Source of the DNA: Usnea hakonensis
Lineage: Eukaryota > Ascomycota > Lecanoromycetes > Lecanorales > Parmeliaceae
NCBI GenBank assembly: GCA_013423325.1
Contig: BLJB01000805.1
Span: 1-14,508, forward strand
DNA length: 14,508 nucleotides
Reading direction: 5' to 3'
Position 1 is the stretch's first letter, and every line of letters begins with the position of its first letter. Positions 9,296-14,508 of the stretch are shown one piece after another. The notes under the pieces were generated by a model that did no database searches, was not told the origin of the DNA, and was given only the letters and a program-made list of their open reading frames with translations. The position numbers were made by a program, and so were the translations under genes.

Positions 9296-9297
9296 AA
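9277..9297 (+). repeat. TCCAA tandem tail of element S
   Basis: Four tandem TCCAA units end the element and join the target duplication; the last two A residues may belong to either. S' has about two and a half units at 161-177. Intact CpA is retained in both tails. Confidence 0.85.
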
Positions 9298-9308
9298 ACG
9301 TATTATAG
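9296..9308. repeat. 13-bp target-site duplication of element S, right copy
   Basis: aaacgtattatag, identical to 8033-8045, directly after the TCCAA tail. Confidence 0.9.
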
Positions 9309-9406
9309 CTTAGTTTTTAGATCGCTAATATATTAAAATCTTATACTTCCTACTTTTTAAGGAGCGATACTAGTATTCTATCTTTCGACTTCTATATATT
9401 ATATTA
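9309..9406 (-). pseudogene. Tad-A ORF2, N-terminal part of the endonuclease
   Basis: The minus strand reads stop-YNI-stop-KSKDRILVSLLKK and then DFNILAI-stop-KL. This corresponds to the start of a Tad1-type endonuclease, where QYNVRKSKD and FDILAIQEPW-like sequences are typical. The 98 bases from 9406 to 9309 leave two bases of a codon. Base 8045 supplies the third, and the next codon at 8044 is in the phase used by all ORF2 motifs downstream. This arithmetic shows that S interrupted a single continuous ORF. The original initiator is not identifiable because ATG to ATA changes are expected under RIP. Confidence 0.85.
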
Positions 9407-11096
9407 TAAGATCTTTAATATACTATCTCTACTTATTAATATAGGTATTAAAATCCGAATCGTTAAGACTAGTATCTATTATATTTAATATTAAGGTTAT
9501 ATTAATTATATTAATTATATTCTAGAAGCCGGTTCTCCCTCTAAACTAGATTAGATATATCTATCTCGATTCTTTTTCTAATATCTTAGGTAGCCTTCCT
9601 ACCCTTTTTAATTATTAGTTATTTAAGATTTCTTCTAACCTCTTCCTTTTTAGGGATACTATCTTCTATCTATTCTCTATTTAGACTAGAGCCGAAATAG
9701 ATTAGATTATTATTAAGGGCTTTTTATACTATTTAGAAATATTCTCTCTCTTCTATTTAAGGCGTTCTATTTTATATTAATAGACCTAGTAGATTAAGCT
9801 CTATACCTTATAATTATTTTAATAGACTATATAGTATCTCTACTTTTAGCCTTTATAATCCTTAATAGAGTAGGCTTTTATATAGTATCTATATTTTTCT
9901 AGTCTCTAGTATAATCCCTAAAAGTAGCTATACTACTAGTATTAATAGTATTATTTTAGTCCGCTTATTACCTCCTATTTTCTATAGTAGAGTAGCTAGC
10001 TATTCTCTACTATATTCTCTACTATTAATCTATTTACCCCTTCGGGGCCCTTAGTTTTAATTAGAAGTATAGAGTATTTCTTAGTCCCTCTATATATCTT
10101 CTTTATCTATATAAATAGGGGCTATTTTATCTTTACTATCTCTAGTTTAAGATAGAGGGTACTATTCTTCTATTTTAGCTTTTTAATATAAGCCCCTTAA
10201 TCTTTATTATTAAATATATTAATTCTTACTAAGTCGATAGCTACTATAAAAGAAGATTTAAGAATATAAACTAATAGATAATCCTTTTAGATTATCTTAA
10301 TATCTTTTTTTACCGCCCTCTTTATCTCCCTTAAGGCTATATATAGGACTATACCCCCGTTATAAAAGTATCTTACTATAATAATAGAGCCTATTAGGGC
10401 TTCGCTACTATAGAATATATCTTTAAACTATATTAGTATAGTATACTTAATCTTCTTTCTCTTCTTCTTACTTCTTATTTTAATTATTACCCTTTTCTTA
10501 TTAGCGTTTCCCGCTATAATATAGAAGAGTAGTAGTACCGAGTTTAGTTACTTATATATAAGTAATTTAGCGGTATTACTAGCTACCTTTTAGGCCTAGA
10601 ACTATTATAGTACTAAGGGTAAGCCTCTAATTAACTATTTTTCTATCTACTTTTAGATCTCTTTCCGCTTAGCTTTAACTAACTCTATATATTCCTCTAT
10701 TAGTTAGATTACTATCTTAAATAGTCTAAATTTCTATCTATTAAAATCCTCGAAAAATATATTCTTCGCGATTTCTACTATATCCTTAACTAATTAGTCT
10801 ATCCTCTTAATATAATTATATCTATAATTCTTCTTCTTTTATTTTATACTACTTTTTATAGTCTTTACTACTTTTTTACTTAACCTCTCTATTCGTCTTA
10901 TCGTATCTATATATATAGTTAATACGTATCTACTTCCTCTTTCCGCGTTATCTCCGTTATCGCGTTACCCTTCTTCGACTCCTACCGACTCCTCTTCTTA
11001 GTTCTTAGTTATACTCGTTATAACCTCTATATTAGAGGTCTCTAGAGCCCCGTAGGGGCCCTAGTAGGTATATTCGCTATTCGTAGTCGCCATCAT
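9407..11096 (-). pseudogene. Tad-A ORF1 (Gag-like protein), RIP-inactivated
   Basis: It would have encoded the RNA-binding Gag of the LINE, about 560 codons long. The start is the double ATG at 11096-11091 (MMATTNSEYTY). An acidic N-terminus and a basic, possibly coiled segment (DTIRRIERLSKKVVKTIKS) follow. Further on, EGVNRLIVENIVENS precedes the zinc knuckles. Knuckle 1 at 9950-9909 has exact CX2CX4HX4C spacing, but all four ligands read Tyr. Knuckle 2 at 9893-9855 has CX2CX3HX4C spacing, again all Tyr. A third Cys/His motif of the CxxC...H...C kind is suggested just after, before ERLK-stop-KRENISK. Codon starts 11096, 9950 and 9893 are in one phase. The end is uncertain and may overlap ORF2. 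It is a different sequence from the Gag of element G. Confidence 0.8.
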
Positions 11097-11957
11097 TAAT
11101 TTAATAGATAGTAGTTATAAATTAATCCTTTTATTATATCTATTAAAATTATTTTATTAAAAAGAACTATAAATTAGAAAAAAATAATTAAAAAACTAGC
11201 TCTAATAAATAATAATATAATATTTATATAAATTATAGAAAAGTTAAAATTAATAAATATATAAATAGAAATATTAAATATATAAATAAATATAATAAAA
11301 GCGAGATCTAGATAAATTATATTTAATTTATTTATTATATCTATTTATACTCTTTAAACTATTTTATCTAAAACTACTCTATTTAATATAAATAAATAAT
11401 AGAGACCTAAAAAAGTAGAATAATTTAATAATATTAATAATATATTTATACTTATTAATTATTTATATAGTACTATAAATTAGAAAAGCTCTAAATTAAT
11501 ATAAATAAATTTAATTTTAATTTTAAAATTAACTACTTTTAACTAGTATTAATATAAAATAATAAATATAATTAAATAGATTTTTAATAATAATAAATTT
11601 ATTAAAGTATAATATAAAATATTAATTAAATAATTTAGATCTATCTATTTCTAGCTAATAACTTAACTCGAGATATATTAATATACTAGAAAAAATATAA
11701 TTAAAAAGAAAAATATTATAATTTATATCTAAAATATTATAAAGATTATTAAGAATCTAGATTAGATTTAGAAAGATAATCTTATAATTATATTCTATTA
11801 TTTTAAATCGAGATTATAATAAGATTTAGATTCTCTAGAAAGTCTAATATAATTTATTAAATAATTATAATTACGATAGACTATATAATATTAATTATAT
11901 TTATTATTTAATAAATTATAACTATTAGATTTATATTAGTCTTTAAGATTTTATTAT
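11097..11957. other. AT-rich DNA upstream of Tad-A ORF1
   Basis: No gene was seen. By position, some of it should be the 5' untranslated leader and promoter of Tad-A. LINE promoters are internal and lack a conserved motif I could point to. Sequence is mostly A/T, with short runs such as aaatatataaatagaaatat near 11265. The 5' junction of Tad-A is not visible. A possible imperfect match to its left flank (attaaatata...atctt) ends at 11970. Confidence 0.45.
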
Positions 11958-11970
11958 TAAATATAATCTT
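11958..11970. repeat. 13-bp target-site duplication of Tad-A2, left copy
   Basis: taaatataatctt, identical to 12436-12448. It brackets the 465-bp Tad-A2 fragment. On the minus strand the element tail is followed by AAGATTATATTTA. Confidence 0.85.
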
Positions 11971-12287
11971 AATTAATTAATTGATTAATTATATTATACG
12001 CCTATACTAGCTACTTAATATAAGCTAATAAGAGTACTATTATCGCTAAGCTAATAGAGCTAGGCGTCGAAAAAATCTAAAGGCGAACCCCTAAATAAAA
12101 ACTCTAACTAAATAATATATTTTCCCTTTATTATACTTTTAAGGAGTTCTAGTATATTACTATATATCTTTCTTCTTCTATACCTCGACTCTTCTAGTCC
12201 TTATATTTATTTCCCTTAACCGCCTCGGCCCCTAAGGGCCGGTACGGTCTTTTCTTCGTACGCCCCTTTTAGGCTTAGTAGTCTCCT

Positions 12288-12303
12288 CTACCCTAAGGGG
12301 TAG
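12288..12303. other. Stem-loop in the Tad-A2 3' region
   Basis: CTACCC, TAAG, GGGTAG forms a 6-bp stem in the position equivalent to 4729-4744 of Tad-A, 15 bases after the ORF2 stop. Conservation of the pairing, with change only in the loop, is modest support for an RNA structure. Confidence 0.5.
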
Positions 12304-12318
12304 TCTTAACCGTTAAAG

Positions 12319-12435
12319 TTATTCGCTAGCTAGCTCGAAGCTATTTAATTAGTCTAAATTAACTATCTATCTTGCCGCTACCCGAATCCCTTTAGTTGTA
12401 GTTAGTATCGTCTAGAAATCCCCGGTACCTACCTC
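12319..12435 (-). pseudogene. C-terminal fragment of a Tad-A-type ORF2
   Basis: The last 39 codons, ending LNSFELASE-stop with the stop at 12321-12319, aligned with the end of Tad-A ORF2 at 4762-4760. One internal TAA lies before LNSF, where Gln is likely. The fragment has no start and is not a gene. It helps fix the ORF2 terminus and the 3' boundary of the family. Confidence 0.85.
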
Positions 12436-12448
12436 TAAATATAATCTT
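12436..12448. repeat. 13-bp target-site duplication of Tad-A2, right copy
   Basis: taaatataatctt, identical to 11958-11970, at the truncated 5' end of the fragment. Confidence 0.85.
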
Positions 12449-13333
12449 TATAATAATAATATTAACTTTTATAATAACCTTATTATTAGTCTTAATATAA
12501 TCGACTATTAAGATTATTATATTTATTAAGATCTATTTATTAGACTAAAAAAAAAGACTATAAATATAATTTATTAATTAATAACTATTATATTTATACG
12601 CCTTCTATATATTCTCTAGACTATATATTATATTAATATAATAATATTTATAATAATAAAGATATTAAAAATAATAGCTAATTAGATCTCTATAAATAAA
12701 TACTATTAATATATTTATAAAAAATATATATATTATTATTAGAGTAATAAGATAAATATTATTATTAGCTAGAGATTTAGTTCTATTAAATTAGTTTTAA
12801 TTTAATATTATTTTAAATAATACGCTATTCGACTTATTTCTATAAATTTAGATTATATAGATTTATAATTTATAAATAAAAAAAAAGTATTAAAAATACT
12901 TAATTTTAATAATTTTTTTATTTTATAAACTTATACTACTTCTATTATTATTTATCGAGTATAATAGAATATAGTACTATTAATTAGTATTATTAATAAT
13001 TATAAAAATATAGTCTTTTTTCTTTTTTATAAATATTAATTACAAATATTTTTTATAGTAAAATATATATAGAATCTTATAAGATTTAGCGAGCCTTAAT
13101 ATATATTATAAGAAGAATTTTTTCTATAAATACTCTTTTTTCTATATATATTATTTATTATAATATATTTTAAATATAATTTCTAATTAGATCTAGTATA
13201 ATTTAGTACTTTATAAATCTTATTATAATTTTTTTTTTATATATATATATATTTAATATTATTAATAAAATTATTATATTATAAAATTATTTATATTAAT
13301 TCTTAATAATTAGTAGTAATATCTAATAATATT
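12449..13333. other. AT-rich intergenic DNA
   Basis: No gene was seen. It includes copy b of a dispersed repeat (13041-13160) and a TA dinucleotide run near 13239-13252. Composition rises abruptly to higher G+C at about 13334, where Tad-B begins. Confidence 0.55.
13041..13160. repeat. Dispersed AT-rich repeat, copy b (pair with 1411-1533)
   Basis: Same block order as 1411-1533, including agaattttttctataaat followed by actcttt and tatatatattatt. It keeps a CpA (tacaaat) and the GC-containing tagcgagcct, where copy a has A/T, so it is the less degraded copy. Class unknown. Confidence 0.65.
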
Positions 13334-13357
13334 AGCCCGAGAAAAAGGTAAGAGACC

Positions 13358-13594
13358 GAGAAGGTCGCGAGAAAGCTAATACTGAGACCAACGACGGCCT
13401 CCGACCTAGGAGGGATAAAGGCTATAGAAGCGCTAATAGTTATCGACGGATTTACGGTAGTTCCGTCTAGAAAGAAGAGAATACGAGATACGATTAATAT
13501 AGAAAGCGGCCGCGAAGAGGAAGACTCTAGAATACTTAAAAAAGCTCCTAAAGTAGAAAGACTAGAAAAATTTATAATAAAAAAGGTTAGCTAA
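13358..13594 (+). pseudogene. 78-codon open stretch upstream of the Tad-B endonuclease
   Basis: The frame EKVARKLILRPTTASDLGG... runs 78 codons without a stop to TAA 13592-13594. That is long for this RIP-altered DNA. It is rich in charged residues towards its end (KKAPKVERLEK). By position it is most likely the C-terminal tail of Tad-B ORF1, in a different phase from the endonuclease. No domain is recognised and no start codon fits. It is open probably because it happened to have few CAG, CAA or TGG codons. Confidence 0.45.
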
Positions 13595-13737
13595 ATATTA
13601 TTAAAGATCCTATCCGGGATAGGAATCTATAGACTAACGGAGGTAACCTACCTATCCGAGATCTAGAAGATCTAGATATAAGACGCCTAAAAGTAGAACC
13701 TCTAGATACTAGCTTCTCTATAACGGAAAGCTAGACC

Positions 13738-14508
13738 TTAATAATACTATAGTATAATATAAGAGGTAAACTAGAAATAATAATAACGCTACTTAACGAT
13801 CTAGAGATAAAATAGGCCGATATTCTAGCGATCTAGAAACCTTAATAGAATATATATACGAAGTTATTATATAACCCCGGAATTAGCGAATTCTTTCTAT
13901 TATATAGAGGCGAAGCGGGTATAAGGGTATACCTCTATATTAATAAAAGGATTAATATTAATATATAGAAAGAGATATCTCTATCTAAAAATATCTATAC
14001 TATTACTATAAAGCTTAAAGGAAAAGATAGAATTATAAAAGAAAAGGTAATCTAAATCCTTAATATATATAATTTTAGTCTATTCCTAGTTATTACTAAT
14101 AATCTATTAAGCCTCCTAGTACTAAAAAAGGAGATCTAGGGATAGGGCGAATAGATAGTAATAGAAGACTTTAACCTCTATTATCCGAACTAGAATAACT
14201 ATAGGAGGTTTAGCTACTATAAGGAAGCGGACGAGTTATTAGAGATAACTATAGGAGTAGATATAAAACTCGCGCTTCTCGAGGACTCTATAACCTAGAG
14301 GGCGAGGGGTAGCGAAAGCGTTATAGACCTTATCTTTATAACGCCGGGACTAACTAAGGTAATAAAATCGTATAGAGTATACCTAGATCTATAAATAGGC
14401 TCTAATTACTTTCTAGTATATATAGAGCTTAACCTATTAATAGAGAAAGCCCCTACTATTAGAAGAAAGGCGTAGAAAATAGTAAAGCTAGAAGCTATAA
14501 AGATCGCG
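13738..14508 (+). pseudogene. Tad-B ORF2 endonuclease domain, RIP-inactivated, partial
   Basis: This is the apurinic-type endonuclease that opens target DNA for LINE insertion. In one phase (codon starts 13750, 14161, 14398) the translation reads LIIL-stop-YNIRGKLE, then ADILAI-stop-KP (family: QEP), YLYINKRI, then EDFNLYYPN (14164-14190, family: GDFN), then a well-preserved run ESVIDLIFITPGLTKV, then G-SNY-FLVYIEL with SNY at 14401-14409 (family: SDH). The changes Gly to Glu, Asp to Asn, His to Tyr and Trp/Gln to stop are all C-to-T or G-to-A. The catalytic His and Asp of the SDH motif are lost, so the domain cannot work. About 257 codons are in the window and the ORF continues past its end. 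Confidence 0.88.

Larger units (their letters stand above)
4419..11096 (-). mobile_element. Tad-A: nearly full-length Tad1-like LINE, interrupted by element S
   Basis: A minus-strand non-LTR retrotransposon with the two-ORF layout of fungal Tad1 elements: Gag ORF1 (about 11096-9407), then ORF2 with endonuclease, reverse transcriptase and C-terminal Cys/His-type region (9406-4760), then about 340 bases of 3' non-coding sequence. Taking out S (8046-9295) and one TSD copy leaves about 5.4 kb. The 3' end is set at 4419 because the Tad-A2 copy ends at the matching base beside a perfect TSD. The 5' end is not resolved: DNA upstream of 11096 is AT-rich and without landmarks, so the leader could run further. 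Both ORFs keep their phase throughout and differ from a functional element mainly by transitions, as expected of RIP. Confidence 0.85.
11971..12435 (-). mobile_element. Tad-A2: 5'-truncated copy of the Tad-A 3' end
   Basis: Homologous to 4419-4873 across its whole length, in the same orientation. It contains the last 39 codons of ORF2 and the 3' untranslated region, and ends in an ATTA-rich tail. Perfect 13-bp duplications flank it, so it is an independent insertion truncated at its 5' end, as is common when LINE reverse transcription stops early. It is less mutated than Tad-A: cttgccgctac at 12372 faces cttactactat in Tad-A, and gttgtagtt near 12397 faces gttatagtt. A second GC palindrome, CGGCCC-ctaa-GGGCCG at 12226-12241, is not preserved in Tad-A. 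Confidence 0.9.
13334..14508 (+). mobile_element. Tad-B: second, divergent Tad1-like LINE, cut by the window end
   Basis: Higher-G+C, RIP-altered coding DNA on the plus strand, opposite to Tad-A. It contains a short frame of unknown identity and then the endonuclease domain of a Tad1-like ORF2. Reverse transcriptase should follow beyond 14508. The abrupt start at about 13334 and the lack of any zinc-knuckle Gag upstream suggest a 5'-truncated copy. Endonuclease sequences of Tad-B and Tad-A share motifs (ILAI-stop-K, YINKRI, DFNLYY, SNY) but little between them, so these are different families. Confidence 0.8.

Noticed and set aside
1..9297. 1-175 and 9118-9297 as a pair of LTRs around a large element
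   Set aside because: The right-hand copy is the 3' end of S, with its own 13-bp TSD and a tandem tail, and the sequence between them is minus-strand LINE DNA. No TG...CA ends or primer-binding site are seen.
4760..11096. Short ATG-initiated open frames inside Tad-A as host genes
   Set aside because: They are short, lie in other phases than the LINE motifs, and have no independent signals.
1..14508. tRNA, rRNA or other structured RNA genes
   Set aside because: No cloverleaf with intact conserved arms and no rRNA block was seen on either strand by eye. An automated scan could still find a degraded one.

Overview
This window looks like a transposon graveyard from a filamentous ascomycete (Pezizomycotina). 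The dinucleotides CpA and TpG are almost absent on both strands, while CpG, CpC and CpT persist and TpA is greatly over-represented. For example, 6001-6060 holds 13 TpA and no CpA or TpG. That is the signature of repeat-induced point mutation (RIP), which turns CpA into TpA. I found no intact host gene, tRNA, rRNA or CRISPR array. Every recognisable coding stretch is a degraded non-LTR retrotransposon (LINE) of the fungal Tad1 type, full of TAG/TAA codons where Trp or Gln is expected. The species cannot be named from the sequence.

The labels below are mine. 1-175 is the 3' end of a plus-strand element (S'). 176-2518 is AT-rich filler with a tandem repeat, a minisatellite and a dispersed AT-rich repeat. 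2544-4393 is a minus-strand element carrying only a Gag-like ORF (G), flanked by a 25-bp target-site duplication (TSD). 4419 to at least 11096 is a long minus-strand Tad1-like LINE (Tad-A). Its ORF1 (Gag, three zinc knuckles) lies at about 11096-9407. Its ORF2 (endonuclease, reverse transcriptase, C-terminal Cys/His-type region) starts at 9406 and ends at 4760. A plus-strand 1.25-kb element of unknown class (S, 8046-9295) sits inside the ORF2 endonuclease domain, flanked by a 13-bp TSD. 11971-12435 is a 5'-truncated copy of the Tad-A 3' end (Tad-A2) with its own 13-bp TSD. 13334-14508 is the start of a plus-strand LINE of a different Tad1-like family (Tad-B), cut by the window edge inside the endonuclease domain.

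The insertion history can be read directly. Tad-A landed first. G then inserted exactly at the Tad-A 3' junction, and S inserted into Tad-A ORF2. Removing S with one TSD copy restores the ORF2 reading frame to the base. Three 3' ends (Tad-A, G, Tad-A2) abut the same motif, AAGATT followed by T/A sequence, which suggests a target-site preference. RIP has since destroyed the catalytic residues: the RT motif FVDD reads FVNN, the endonuclease SDH reads SNY, and nearly all zinc-knuckle Cys read Tyr. The whole locus is therefore expected to be inert, probably heterochromatic, DNA.
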